Below, in pieces: positions 36,181 to 48,300 of a stretch of DNA of 64,000 nucleotides. The DNA comes from Tamarix chinensis. Taxonomy: Eukaryota > Streptophyta > Magnoliopsida > Caryophyllales > Tamaricaceae. The DNA lies in assembly GCA_030549775.1 (NCBI GenBank), contig CM060175.1, positions 12,608,455 through 12,672,454 of the forward strand. The letters are read 5' to 3'. Under the pieces are notes generated by a model. That model ran no database searches and was not told where the DNA came from. It saw nothing but the letters and a program-made list of their open reading frames with translations. The stretch's first letter is position 1, and the number at the start of each line of letters is the position of its first letter. The translations under genes and the position numbers were made by a program.

Positions 36181-38400
36181 CTAGTAATTTGGAGCTAGAT
36201 CACCCCTCCAATAGAAATGACATACAGTTCTACATGCTTTATTAAGGTGTCTTTCGGGTGGAATTTCATGCTCATCATTTAGATATTCATCCAAATATTC
36301 CTCTATCATTGTCAATACATACCTATGAGTTCTAGCAACATACCAATCCATATAGTTAAGAGACACATACCATGGGTATTAAGCCAGTAGTTCAAAAACA
36401 TCTAGTCTTAGTCTGTATTCACATCTTAAGAACCATTGGCTAAGCATGTATGCTTAATCAACTTTGTGTTTCTTAAAGTAAGGACATTTTTACGCGTTCT
36501 TATTCGGCTTAATAGACTCCTTAGAGATCACTTGTATATATCTGAATTATCACGTCACTCAGTCTGACGTATACGGTTTCACTTTCTCCAAATAGTATAA
36601 AAATCGTGAAATAATGCCATGGGATAATGCCTATATGGATCATATAATCCATATGGATCCCAAATAACTTGTGAAAAAAGAATTAAACTAGATACATATA
36701 TCATTATAATAAATATGGTAAGAGTATGATAATTTGAGCATTCCTTTGACGCAGGCATACAATTAATCTTTCCCTAAAATTAATCGAGTATCTCCAATTG
36801 ATTGTCGAATTTATTTCCACAAAACCATCTTATACAATAGGATTGGTAAGGATCATAATCACATTATTCCACATTGAACCCTAGAAAGTATTCATATATT
36901 AAATTTTATTATAATTACAACTAATGAATCCAAGTATGTAGTATATATATGATGGTTATAAAAATACCTATAATAGAGTGATACATCCCAAAATTTGAGC
37001 AACATCAACTCTATATAGCATACCAAGATGCCTATATAAAAAAGTGTGGCCACACCCCCATGCATAACCTTTAACATGACTAAGATCCTAGAGAAAGATG
37101 AGATAGTATAGATTAACTTGATAGCCAAAATTATTAACAAATAACAATGGGCCAATCAACCATAATAGGTACCCAATTGTTATTACATCATCTCCTAACT
37201 AATATGATTGGCATATATCTTGAAGCTATTTAAATGGAATTCCACCCTTTTGAGTCACTTCATTTACTTGTTCCTCTTCCATACCAAATAAGGCACCCAA
37301 CACCAATCAGATGGCCACGTGCATCCATTTTTATCTCTAAATATAATGGATCACCATCAACTTGTGGGTCTAGCATAAGATATGTGTTAAAAGGGTTATT
37401 CTCATATCACCCCATGGCATATGAAAATTGTTGGTGTCTGGCTACCATCTCTCAATAAAGAAAGGTATAAGCAGCACATTGGCATACTCAAATGTATAAG
37501 TTGGAAGGTATGACTATTCAGTTTCATAAATGAGAGAAATCATCTATTGATTAATGCTTCTAAAGAAAGTTTTTAACACCTCTTGTATAATTTGGATCAT
37601 CGAACAACCATGATCCTAAATAACAAAAGAAACAAACGTAATGAACATATGATAGTTTACCTGGGAAATAAGAAATAGAGTTATAAATGTGCTAAACTTA
37701 CTTTTGTGAGCTATAAATCTAAAGGTGATTGACCACCAAATCTTGGGATTAAATCATGGATTATTGGACGTATGGGATATGGCCCAAGTAAGTACCATTC
37801 ATCCTTCAATTGTATACCCTGTTCATCTTCACTAGCTTCATCATCATCCCTCTCCTCATCATTATCATCATATATATATATATCATCATCATCATCATCA
37901 TGACGTACATATTTCGAGGAGGATGGATGATTAATCATGTAGATTAAGGATGCTGGCAAATTTAATGATGATCTGGAACCACCCACAATGACTGTGTGGG
38001 TTGAGGATGATGATACATCCATGTGAGTCGATATTAGTGATGTAATAAAATCTATATATTATGTAGATAATAAAAAACCTCCATGTCCCAAATTTCTTAC
38101 ATCAGTCATAAATGGTGGACGACCGATATAGTTCACAAAATATTGGAATGGTAGCAGCCTGATGACCAGACTTTAGTTGTTTTTTAGCTTCTCCATATTC
38201 TCGGTGTTTTGCAGCTTCTTCCACTTGTTGTTGCGTAGTTTTTATTTATCTCATTGTAGCCCTTTGTCTAGTGTTTTTCTAAGACTTCATGGATGAGATA
38301 TGAAGAAGCGGTAAGCTATCATGTATCATTTCTATTATGTCATGAAGAAGCGGTAAGAGGATGACCCTTTTTCTTATCTAATACTTTGTCTTGTATGTGA
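36181..38400 (-). pseudogene. Decayed plant-mobile-domain-like (PMD) transposon gene
   Basis: Minus-strand fragments in order: about 38330-38100, a Gln/Lys/Glu-rich, probably coiled-coil stretch; 38022-37711, a frame with an acidic run of six Asp and an 'IIHDLIPRFGG' phrase; about 37450-37230, 'YENNPFNTY...GDPLYLEIKMDARG'; about 36660-36590, 'IWDPY'; and 36366-36181, 'YMDWYVARTHRYV'. The last resembles the C-terminal YxxWYxxxTRRxI motif of PMD proteins, a domain found in MULE-type and gypsy transposons and a few host genes. Stops and frameshifts separate the parts. The resemblance is by eye and the assignment is moderate to weak. Confidence 0.4.
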
Positions 38401-38718
38401 CTCATCTAAATTTTTATGACAAAACTACGTCCATTATAATTAACTAATTAAGTACATGAATGACAGATAAATAGTTATGATAGAAATAAAAAGTAAGCAC
38501 ATAGGTTAGAGTAATGTAATTCTTAGATATTATGGTATTAACCCATATTATGATAGCTAAAGAGATATCAACTTGTAATAACCCAAAATTTACTGCTAAA
38601 AAAATTATTAAAGAGAGAGATGCTATTCATACATAAATGGGTGTTACCTCCGTAATTGATATAAGTCTGGCTATGAACCATCCTTATACCAATTACTAGG
38701 AAAAAGTATATCAAAATG

Positions 38719-40141
38719 TGAGACATGATAAATACAAAACGAGGATACTTGATAAGTGTGACTTTTACATCTTATTCCTAAGGTTTATAAGAGTTTTTAC
38801 CTTTAATTTCAGTCAGAATTCTCCTTTTTTGTTCTTGTTACTGCCTTTGTGTTGTGAAAATTTTGCAGGGTCTCAAGCAACAAAAATAATCATGAAGGAT
38901 GAAGAAAAAGAATAACCTTAAAGGGAGAAGAAAGGAGAAAAAAGGAGCAAAGAGGAGCAAAAGTTAAAGTGGAAAAAGAAAGAATGCATATTTAAAGTAT
39001 ATGGGCCTAAAAGAAGTGAAATTTAGACCAAGAAAAGGTCTGAATTTTGAGAAGCTTTCAACATCAAAGTTTTAGATATTTTTAATAGCTTTCCAACGCA
39101 TCCAAAATCAGCTTAATCAGAGTTATGATGAAAAAGTTATGGTCAAAATACGAATCATTTTCAAAGCTGACACGGGAAGCCCATCGTTACCGAAACCCTA
39201 GCGATCCACGAGGCGGTAGTGTAAAAACTCTTATTCTAATATCTCGAGGCAGCCTCCACTCCATCTATTTTCTCTCTTCTCTATCCTCTTCCCCAATTCA
39301 TCAAGATATCTCTTGTAAATTAGAGACGGAGGTTCAAGAAGTTAAATTTTTGCAAGAATTTGTGAACATCAAGGGTATTATCTAATGATATTTTCTTTAT
39401 CTATGGAATCTCTTATTGTTTTTAATATTCTTGCTATGAATTTGATGGGCTAGATCTTGTGCTAAGGTGAAGGGTAATTTTTCCCAATCCTAATGTGTTG
39501 AATTATTGCATCCTTTTTTATTCAATTCATAATGTATGTGTTGTGTTATTGATTGATTGACGAATTCTTGAACCACGGCCGGGTTCTGATTTTCGGTGTG
39601 GGAAATACCGGTGAGATCGAGAGATAATCCAGTATTAGACCCAATAGCACAACGGGAGATTAAATTGTAGGTTGAGAGACGATCGATTTGACCTCTTCAA
39701 CAATAAAGGAGGAAACTTTATAGACTTTAATGCATTACATTCTATTAGACTCTAAGCTAGAGATAGTTAGGGCCATAGATATGTAATAGGGTGGTTGTGG
39801 CTTGAGAAAGTACAACACTTTCTATCCTTGTTGGCATGATTGATTATGATTGTTGAATTATTTTGTGATGTGATCTTCGATTACATGTGAGGATCGGGGG
39901 CGATGAACCGGAACCTTAGCTCTTCTATTTATTTGAGTGACTTGAGTGCTATTTTCCTTTCTTTTTAGCTTATTTAGTTATTTTAGCTTACAATTTATTA
40001 TTTCATATCATCTCGTAGTTTAGACATAGTTAAGTTCTATCATTGTCCTAGTGGTCATTCACCAATCCTTGTGGGATCGACATTGACTACTACTCTGACC
40101 TCGTGCACTTGCGGGTAGGAACGTGTCAATACTCCATAGCA
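38719..40141 (+). mobile_element. Nested LTR-like segment E (approximate borders)
   Basis: Sequence between the B-like start and the B-like continuation of block C has its own LTR-like features. It begins 'ATGATAAATACAAAACGAGG' (about 38725), contains a gene-like leader (39170-39300), and ends with 'TGTGGGATCGACATTGAC' (40070-40087) and 'CGTGCACTTGC' text that I associate with Athila/Tat-type gypsy LTR ends. No matching target duplication could be found, so the borders are uncertain. The 86-aa frame 39125-39385 lies in it and has no domain. Confidence 0.45.
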
Positions 40142-40569
40142 TAAGTAAGATTTTAGGGTTTACTTTGAAAGTGGAAACAAAATACATAAGGTAAATATTT
40201 CAAACAAGAATGACAAAGAAGGAAAATTGGTTTAAAATAATAACCGGATAACATAGCTCTTCGACTCCCAAACCGGCATAAGAAGATATCACTCCACCCT
40301 GATCTGAACATTGTGAGCAACATAATCATCTAATGAGTCCTCATTTACCTACACAGGCTCAGAAGGGGTCTTTACTCGTGAGAATGAATAGCACCCATAA
40401 TAAGCATGAACAGTACGCTACATAATGAGTAAGGTAATAATACAATCAAGAAGGGTCACATAAGATCATAAGACCACAATAAAAGATAACATGCACATTG
40501 AAATTTTTTATTAATTTATTTATTACTCTCCAAACTGTACAATAATAGTGTAGTGATACTTGTTCTTGA

Positions 40570-40932
40570 TTTTATTTATGTTGGGTTTGGAGACTCTACT
40601 GTTTCCAACTAGTGGAACTGTAATCTAGTATAACTCCAAGGTAGGATGCTCCTTACCACTATTCTCAACTGGTAGATTAGTAATTAAAGGACAACTGGTC
40701 CTGACCCACGTGATATTCCACTATAAGTAATTAATGTCTTATTAAGAGTTATGATCATTCAATGGTATAATTAACTTGATTTCGAGACCCCACTATTCTC
40801 AACAGGTGGAACGGTAACAAGGTACAGCCTTAAGGTAAGACGCTCCTAGCCACTATTCTCATTTAGTGGAACGGACAAGTACAACTGGCCCCAACTTAGG
40901 TGATCTTCCACTTTAATTGATTAGTGTATTAA
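40570..40932 (+). repeat. Hairpin array in block C (CCACTATTCTC-N-AGTGG)
   Basis: Three clear inverted-repeat units lie at 40656-40675, 40790-40809 and 40850-40869, with a degenerate one at about 40600. They have the same stems and spacing style as in LTR B. Two copies of a linker resembling that of B (CCACTATAAGTAATTAATG at 40718-40740, and a variant at 40908-40930) separate them. Loop sequences differ from B while stems persist. Confidence 0.75.
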
Positions 40933-42985
40933 TCATATTTTATTTATTTCAAGGTTATCACAAAGTCATGTACCCATACTCATGTAAGGAACTAACCCAA
41001 CACATACCCTAAAACAAACTTTCTTCCCCTTAGAAACCCTAATCTCACAACCCTAGAATATTCTCTCATTTAGTTCCCCATTAATCCCCAATTTCCCTAA
41101 TAAATCCTAACATATTATTATGAACCACATATTCAAGAATCACATATATTACCCATGTGTTACACATGTGATAATAACCTACCCCTAAGGTTATTATTCC
41201 AGCCTCCTACTAAAAATCCTAATTTCTCATACCTAGCATAGTCCCTTATCTAGTACTTGTTTAATTTCCAAATTCCATGCATAGCACATGATAATAAATC
41301 CATACGTACTATTATTAACCATTAAATCAAAATCCATGTCCTAACTCCTACATCTTACACATATGATAATAACCTACTCCTAGGGTTAATATTCGGGCTT
41401 CCTCCAAGACCCTAATTTCTTATTTTGGTCACATATTATTCCCTAGAGCTCAAATAACTCCCCAAAAATCCCATCATTTACCTTATATTCAATCCCTAGT
41501 TCCAATCTCGCACTTTTCTCGCATATGATCATGACTCCACCCCTAGGTTTTACTAATCACACTTGTGACCTTTCCCTTCATTTATTTACCATAAACCCTT
41601 TATTTTCACTCCAATTATCTCATATAGTACCCTTAACCTATTTTGAGTCAGCTAACACCCTAAAGTACTCAACATGCCACTTTTTAATCATATATACCAA
41701 AATTCCCCTAGATCACTAGAATACCTATTTTTACCTTCCCTAAATCACATGACTCCTAACATGAAAGACTATTCAACTTTCCCCACATAAAATATCATTA
41801 AATGCATAGCCATAATTATATATAAGTACTTTGTATTCAACACATTCATATTTGCATAGCTCTCTTACCTTCTTCTACCGTCATGCAAAACAACACTAGA
41901 GTCATGTAATATTTTGTACCATGTCATCACACATCAACACAACAAGGACATATATTATAACATAACAAAACCCTATCTATGATAGTATCCTTACTAAAGC
42001 GGCTTCGGTCTCAAAGAATGCAAGACCTAAGTTTCCTCATCTGCTATCATTTGAATATTATCTAGAAATGATGACATACAAAGTTTAGACTTTTTCCTTT
42101 TTAAAGACTTTGACATATATGAAGACTTTAAGAGGGGAAAGGAAATGGAGGTAATTGAATTAGGAAGGATTGGGTAGGGAAGACTAAAATAGGGGAAAGG
42201 AAATGGAGGTAATCAAAGTGAATAGGATTGGGCAGGGTGGCGTATAGCGACGGTGATTGCAACAAAGGTGTTTACAAGGTGGGAAAGGGTTGGCAGCTAG
42301 GGTGAATGTGGTATTGGTATTGGTAATGATGGGAGTTAGTGGCAGTTAGTGGTGGTGGAGATGGTTGTCAGCGATGATGCAGGGAGGAGAGTGGGCAAGA
42401 GGGGGGAACGAAGGAAGGGGGAAAGGAAGGGATTAGTATGGTGGTGATGCTGGCTTGGGTGCCTAAATGGGGTGGCTTAAGTATGGTGGTGGAAAGGAGG
42501 GAGACAAGGGGGTTGGTGGAGGTGTTACAGCCAGCCGCGACTATAGATGTAAGAGAGAAAAAGAGGAGAAGGGTGGCACAACATAGGGTGTTAGTGTGGT
42601 GCAGGTAGGGAGGGGAGGTTGGCTAGGGAATGTTAGGAGGTGAGGGGTTTTGGCCAGTGGAGTGGGTGGTGGAGCTGAAGGATAGGTAGAGAAGGAGAAG
42701 GGAGGAAAAATAAGGGAGGGCTTGGTTGGCTGGCTCGATGGTGGGAGAAACAGAAGAGAGTGGGTGATCAGGGGTATATATATATAGGTAAGGATCAAGG
42801 AGGAAGGGAACACGACAAGAGGGGAGGCGCCGACTTTAGCGTGCATGGATGCAAGGGAGGAAGGACGGGGGTTTAGGAGTAGGTGCAGGGTGTAGGGTAC
42901 AGAGGTGAGGGATGTGTAGGAAGGCTGTGGGAGGGACTATTTGGTGTAGAAAAGGGAAGGTAAGGGGGCGAGGAAGATGATCGGC

Positions 42986-43334
42986 AAGAGGAGGGGGGGA
43001 GGAGGAGGAGGAGAAGGAGGAGGAGGAGAGAAGGAGGAGGAGGAGGAGGAGGAGGAGGAGAGAGAAGAAGAAGAAGAAGAAGAAGAAGAAGAAGAAGAAG
43101 AAGAAGAAGAAGAAGCATAAGAAGAAGGAGAAGGAGGAGGAGGAGAAGGAGAAGAAGAAGAAGGAGAAGGAGAAGGAGAAGGAGAAGAAGGAGAAGGAGA
43201 AGGAGAAGAAGGAGAAGGAGAAGGAGAAGGAGAAGGAGAAGGAGGAGAAGGAGAAGAAGAATCAGAAGGAGGAGGAGGAGGAGGAGAAGAAGAAGAAGAA
43301 GAAGAAGAAGGAAAAGAAAGAAGGAGAAAAAGAA
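42986..43334 (+). repeat. Polypurine tract (GGA/GAA)n in block C
   Basis: Three pure purine runs (42986-43115, 43119-43261 and 43264-43334, about 130, 143 and 71 nt) are broken only by CAT and TC. GGA- and GAA-type triplets alternate in blocks, with mirror symmetry in many places. Minus-strand frames across it read as poly-Leu/Ser/Pro (42873-43118) and are not genes. Confidence 0.9.
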
Positions 43335-43592
43335 TAAAGAAGAAAAATGAAAAGAAAGAAGAAGAAGGAAGGAGGAAGAGAGATAAAAGGGAAAATTTTG
43401 GGTGTGGGATTTGGTTTAGGTTTTAGGGTTACATTTTTAGATAAGTAAATATAAAATTTTATTTATAAAATTTTTAGGTTTGGAATTAGGTTAAAATAAG
43501 ATGAATAAAAAAATTCTAAATATTAGAAATTAGGTAAGGTTAAAATATTGATAAATCAAAATTAAAATTTTATAAGATTTTGGGGTATTACA

Positions 43593-44010
43593 TATATACC
43601 CAACTTTATAACTAAAATCGTTATTGATCTATTACATTTTACACAAATTTTCACAACAATGTTCAATTTATTTTATAACCGTCATTGAGTAAAGATATAT
43701 TAACACTAATTGCTACTCAATTTTATACACTAAACTATCAAAAATAGTTTATATAATAAACTCAACAAAAGTTGTAAATACCAACCATCAACAATAATCC
43801 TATTATATATAAAATAATCCTATACAAATAGTGATTCTTAATAAACTTCATTAACCTAATAAAATAAACAAAAAAGTTGGTCTTGGTTATAACAACACAG
43901 ATATATAACACCTAATAAACCAAATAAACCAACACAAATATTTAACATCTAATAAACTAAAAAACCCAGGCTCAAGTCAGCTATAATCAGACTAAATAAC
44001 ACAAACCAGG
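43593..44010. other. AT-rich DNA without recognisable feature
   Basis: Featureless AT-rich sequence follows the end of block C. It has no frame above about 50 codons and no repeat structure. Confidence 0.5.
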
Positions 44011-44019
44011 TTGTCGCTT

Positions 44020-44360
44020 TGTAGGGTAGAAATGATACAAGCTACCTCTCCCATTGGGCTAGAAATGGAAAAAATTGTTATTCCTAAGGGAACACCACAG
44101 AGAAAAAAATTGTTGATCCCATTGGGGTAGCAACGACATAATATGCTAATCCTATGGGGATAACACCAATCGTGTTATTTGTTGTGCATGAAAAAAAGGT
44201 TTGAAAAGAAGTAGAGTTGGGAAAAATAAACCAAATAATATGGATTTGTGTTTATTAGAAACAACTATGTGTTGATCCCATTGGAGTAGTAACCACAGAA
44301 TGTGCCAATCCCAGTGGGGTAGAAATGACATAATGTCTCTCTCCTATAGTTATAGCATTG
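44020..44360. repeat. Degenerate CCCATTGGGGTAG-type repeats
   Basis: At least six diverged copies of a phrase like 'CCCATTGGGGTAGAAATGACATAATGT' occur, with cores near 44020 (weak), 44053, 44117, 44150 (CCTATGGGGATA), 44276 and 44312. Each core contains a small imperfect palindrome CCCATTGGGG. The array spans about 340 bp in otherwise featureless DNA. Spacing is irregular, which points to an old minisatellite or element interior. Confidence 0.65.
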
Positions 44361-45959
44361 GAAAAATGCATTGCTTGTTGAGGATCATTTGTGTTAGTTT
44401 GCACTAAAAATTAGACGGGGGCAACAACTACTCCACTAATTTTGATTTATTTTGTCATGCTTAAAATACAAAATTAATACCTTCATTTTCCCTTTCTAAT
44501 GTTTGGAAATAAAGAGATTGGGGAAGAAGTAAAAGATCAAAGGAGAGAAAAAGGGGCATAGGTGGCAGATGTGGGAAGTGAAAGGAAGAGAAAGGAAGAT
44601 TAGAAGGAAGGTGAGCATAAAAGAGACGAGTGGAAATGGCGACGAGTGGTTTGATTAGGTTAGTTTAAGGATATATTTGGGAAAGAGGGTTAAAATTTTT
44701 ATGTCAAGTAATTTATTTATTTTTTCTTCTAGAAAATAGGTATGTCCAAATTTTGTGGGTAGAAAGAACAGTGAAAGAGCAACAACATTTGAATATTTCT
44801 CATTAGTAACAATAAAAAAATAAAAATCATCTTACGATATGTAAACGATCATTAAAGATAAGTTTAAATCATTTGTTTAGTTAAATGAATAATAGTCAAA
44901 TCTTACTTTTAGACTCATTTACGAGCTCAAAAAAATTTAGTTTCAACCCATTTATAATATTAAGCTCACAAGTTCGATTCATTTAAGCACCAAGTTCACA
45001 AGTTCAGTTTGGTTCATTCATTTAGTTAAATGAGTTATGCCTTAGGTTTAGACCAAATTATTAAACAAACCTAAACTTGAGGTTATTTGGTTTACCTCAT
45101 TTACAACTCTATTTGTTAGCACCCTATTTTAATTTCCTATTATAAATATAGATGTAGATAACTGGTTATAAATTGTTGGTTATATATATATATATATATA
45201 TATAAAGTTAAGATCAAGTAAAAAATACTACCTAAAATATAAATGTAGGAACACTTATAAATCATAGGATGATGAAAACTAAAGGGCGGGATTAGACTTA
45301 GATATAAGGGGAGTAAGAATATGGTAATAATGAAAGACACCATTATAAATGACTTCATCCCATGCAACGCAGGTTTTTTGTGCCCGTAGTTGATGTATCA
45401 TCTTGTATTATATAGAGAAACTATATAGCAAGCAATGTGTTTTTCCATAGTGGTTAAGGTTCCCTTCTTTGATTATCTGGACATGGGATCGATACGCGAC
45501 TCGCTACTACAAAAATAAAAATAGATGGCATCACATATATGGTTGGTATACTAATAATAACCACATATAACTCCCTCGGTAAAAAGAAAAGTGATGGAGA
45601 TTAGAGGCATTTTATTTCAAGCAACATATATGGTGGTTACAATAATACAAGTGACATCTAAAGCCAATCGGTAATTTTTTGGCTTTTGAAGTTGGTTATA
45701 ATTTAAAATCACCATCTAAATATAAAACGGGATGAATTTTTTCAATTTTTAGGGGTATAGACGATAATTTTGAACTATAAATGCCATCTATACCTATTGA
45801 GATTTTGTTTCTCATTCTTAAAATTATGACTTATAACCTACTACACCTACATTTAACCATGTCATTGACACAAACTCACAAAGAGTTGACACACATACTA
45901 GTTGTTTCCTTTTGTAGTCCATCATTTTTACTTGTTCCACTTCCTTCTGCCTCTCCACC
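44361..45959. other. AT-rich DNA with possible CACTA-like end near 45503
   Basis: No gene is seen. A small (TA)n run lies at 45179-45203. At 45501-45515 the text CTACTACAAAAATAA, followed by 'ggtggttac'-like phrases (45530-45700), looks like the start of a non-autonomous CACTA element, but the terminal C-A is altered and no partner end was found. Confidence 0.4.
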
Positions 45960-46763
45960 CACTACAAGAAAAATAATTTTTGGTAACAAAATATGTTTTT
46001 GCCAAAAATATCTTTGACAACAATATTGTATTTTTAGCAACGACAAATTGTTGTTGTGTATTCTAGTGTAACTAAAGGTTTTTGCAGCAAATTTTTTCGA
46101 TAGGCAAAAAAAAATATTTTGGTAATGATAAACTTGTGGCTAAAAACATGTTTGCTTTCATAAATGATTGGCATAGATGTTGGAGCATAATTAATTTTCA
46201 CAACAATTCCTTTTTTGCTAATAAGATATAATTGTTTGCAATGATATTGTTGTTGCTAATAATATATTATATTTTGCAATGATTTATTTGTTGCTAATAA
46301 TATACAATATTTTTTGCAACAACTTTCTTGTAACCAATAATATGTTATATTTTGCAATGGTTTTTTTATTGCTAATAATGTACAATATTTTTTGTAAGAA
46401 CTTTTGTGTTTCAAATAATGTACTATATTTTTGCAACAGTTTTTTTGTTACCAATAATGTACAATATTTACTTTTTAGTCTCATTTAATTTTTATTCATG
46501 ACTTAACATGTTGTTGCAAAATAATATTTTTTTAATAACAAAATTGGCATTGTAAAAATTATGTATGTTTTAGCAACAATAATTTATTATGGCAATAAAA
46601 ATATATTTTATAACAATGAGATATTATTGTTATAAAAAAAAGGACACTTAAGGCACAAGTTTTCTCCACGATAGTTAATATTTTCTGCAAAATGTGTATT
46701 TTGGCAACTAAAATTTTCAATTGTGGATAAAACACATTACTAAAGTTCCATTTTCTTGTAGTG
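45960..46763. mobile_element. Non-autonomous CACTA element with TSD
   Basis: This 804-bp element begins CACTACAAGAAAA (45960) and ends TTTTCTTGTAGTG (46763), 13-bp perfect terminal inverted repeats. It is flanked by ACC on both sides (45957-45959 and 46764-46766), the 3-bp duplication of CACTA (En/Spm) elements. The interior has subterminal-type repeats: about five copies of a roughly 55-bp phrase ('TTGCAATGATTTATTTGTTG' plus 'CTAATAATATACAATATT', 46235-46465). No transposase lies inside, so movement would need a transposase in trans. The frames at 46279-46488 are readings of the repeat. Confidence 0.92.
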
Positions 46764-46766
46764 ACC

Positions 46767-47150
46767 AGTCACTACTATAGCTGCTACCACCAACCTTCCT
46801 TTTCTTCTTATCTTATCATCATCATTCTTTCCTTAGAGGTTTTTATTTTTTATCTTTTATTTTCTTTTATTATTGGCATGATATATATATTACCTATTTT
46901 GACCGTGATTTAACTTATTAGGGTGTCACTGCACTTCTTCATTTTTGCTATGTCATGTGTTTTATATATTTATAGAAGTGTAGCATTGATATTATTGTTA
47001 GTGTATTGTATCAGAAAGCCTCATATTTTTAGCTATATATATATACTAAACTATGTATGTTTCATATACATGTGGTCTATAAATCATTGTTCTAGTTATT
47101 CGTAATACATTCTACTAAAATTTATTTTTAATATAAAATATAATGGATTG
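46767..47150. other. AT-rich DNA without recognisable feature
   Basis: Featureless AT-rich DNA separates the CACTA element from the CACTA transposase relic. It may be decayed sequence of the latter's element. Confidence 0.45.
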
Positions 47151-47905
47151 ATTATGGGTATACTTTAGTAGGTTGTTTAGAAAGTATATAGATGGTGTAA
47201 ATCATTTCCTCATATTTGCATATGAACATGTCGTAGATCTTTAACGATTATGTTTCCTATATATTGATTGTGACAATAGTAAGAAGAAATTGATCATAGA
47301 AGTACGAGATCATCTTATAGTGTGTGGATTTTATAGGAGTTACATTATTTGAATATGGCATGGATATTCCATTGATGTTCAAATTAGTTGTGCTAAATAT
47401 GATGATTTTGAATATAATGACTTTGCTAACATGGAAGACTTGAAAAATAATGTAAAAGAATCTTTCAGAGACTCTCTTGAAAAGTTTAAAAAAGTTATTC
47501 AATGATTAAGGAATGCCCTTTTACAAAGTTTGTACTAAGTTTACAAAATTATTGGTTATCTTACTACTCTACAACGTCAAGGGTGATAATGGATGAATTA
47601 GTAAAAGATTTACTTATATTTTGGATTTGTTGAAATAGATGCTTATGAAGGACATTTCACTTCATCCTAGAACATGTGAAGAGAAGATTATTTGCTTTAT
47701 TTGTCTTGAATTATGAAAAAGTTCATGTTTGTCCTAATTTTTGCATTTTGTCTTGTAATGAGTATAAGTCCTTAGATACATGTTTTGAATGTTAAATGTC
47801 ACAATTCAAGAAGTTTAACGTTTCTAACAAGTTTTTGTGGTAATTTCCAATCATACCTAGATTCTGGTGTATGTTTATTAATGGGGAAAATATGAAGAAT
47901 CTTAT
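47150..47905 (+). pseudogene. CACTA (En/Spm) TNP2-type transposase remnant
   Basis: Plus-strand fragments follow the order of plant CACTA TNP2 proteins. A transposase-associated part comes first ('FLIFA...EVRDHLIVCGFYRSY..WHG', 47203-47370), then an acidic linker, 'CTKFTKLLVILLLYNVKGDNG' (47535-47600), 'FTYILDLLK.ML' and 'YEKVHVCPNFCIL..NEYKSLDTCFEC' (47715-47795), ending in 'FPIIPRFWCMFING' (47845-47885). Cys positions of the TNP2 zinc-binding region are visible. Several frames and stops are needed, so it is inactive. It is truncated: at about 47905 the sequence passes directly into copia RNase H. Confidence 0.8.
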
Positions 47906-48300
47906 GTGGTATAAAGTCGATAGAAAAAGCACCTCAGGTACCCGCAAATTTTTAGGATAATCCCTAGTTAGTTGGCATAACGAGAAACAATCTAGTGTCG
48001 CACTTTATATTGCTGAAGCAGAATATATTACTGATGGTACTTGTTGTGCATAATTAATTTGGATGAAACATCAACTAAATGACTATAGGCTTAAACTTGA
48101 AAAAAATTATAATTAAATGTGATAACTCTAGTGCTATATATCTCATAAAAAATCTTGTTCAACACTCAAAGCCTAAACACATAGAAATAAGACATCACTT
48201 TATAAGAGACCATATTAAAAAGGTGATATATATATGTAGAATTTGTAGATAATATACATCAATGTGGAGGCATATTCACTAAGCCCTTAAATGAAGAATA
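47906..48300 (+). pseudogene. copia RNase H remnant
   Basis: The plus strand reads 'KVDRKSTSG', 'SLVSWHNEKQSSVAL', 'AEAEY', then '[14 protein letters not shown]' and '[15 protein letters not shown]', the conserved C-terminal RNase H series of Ty1/copia polyproteins. The ADYAG segment that should precede KVDRKS is missing because the CACTA relic abuts here. Frameshifts lie near 48035-48110, and the final part (48240-48300) is degraded. Confidence 0.88.

Larger units (their letters stand above)
38574..43592 (+). mobile_element. LTR-like block C, related to LTR B, with a nested insertion
   Basis: The start TGTAATAACCCAAAATTTAC (38574) and end GATTTTGGGGTATTACA (43592) match the ends of LTR B in style. 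The start resembles B for about 150 bp. C carries the same CCACTATTCTC-N-AGTGG hairpin array (40570-40930), followed by AT-rich sequence and a G/purine block (42100-43395), as in B. It is longer than B because a second LTR-like segment (about 38.72-40.14 kb) is nested near its left end. No direct 5-bp duplication was found at the ends. I infer a solo LTR of the same family as B. Confidence 0.6.

Noticed and set aside
42541..43118. Minus-strand Leu- and Pro-rich ORFs in block C
   Set aside because: These are readings of the GGA/GAA polypurine tract and skewed LTR sequence.
38574..43592. Possible 5-bp TSD for block C
   Set aside because: CAACT precedes the start, but the same string occurs only 8 bp beyond the end. 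Direct abutment fails, so it was not claimed.
44870..45100. 'AAGTTC/GTTCGATTCATTTA' phrases suggestive of an inverted-repeat MITE
   Set aside because: No clear terminal repeats or target duplication could be found.
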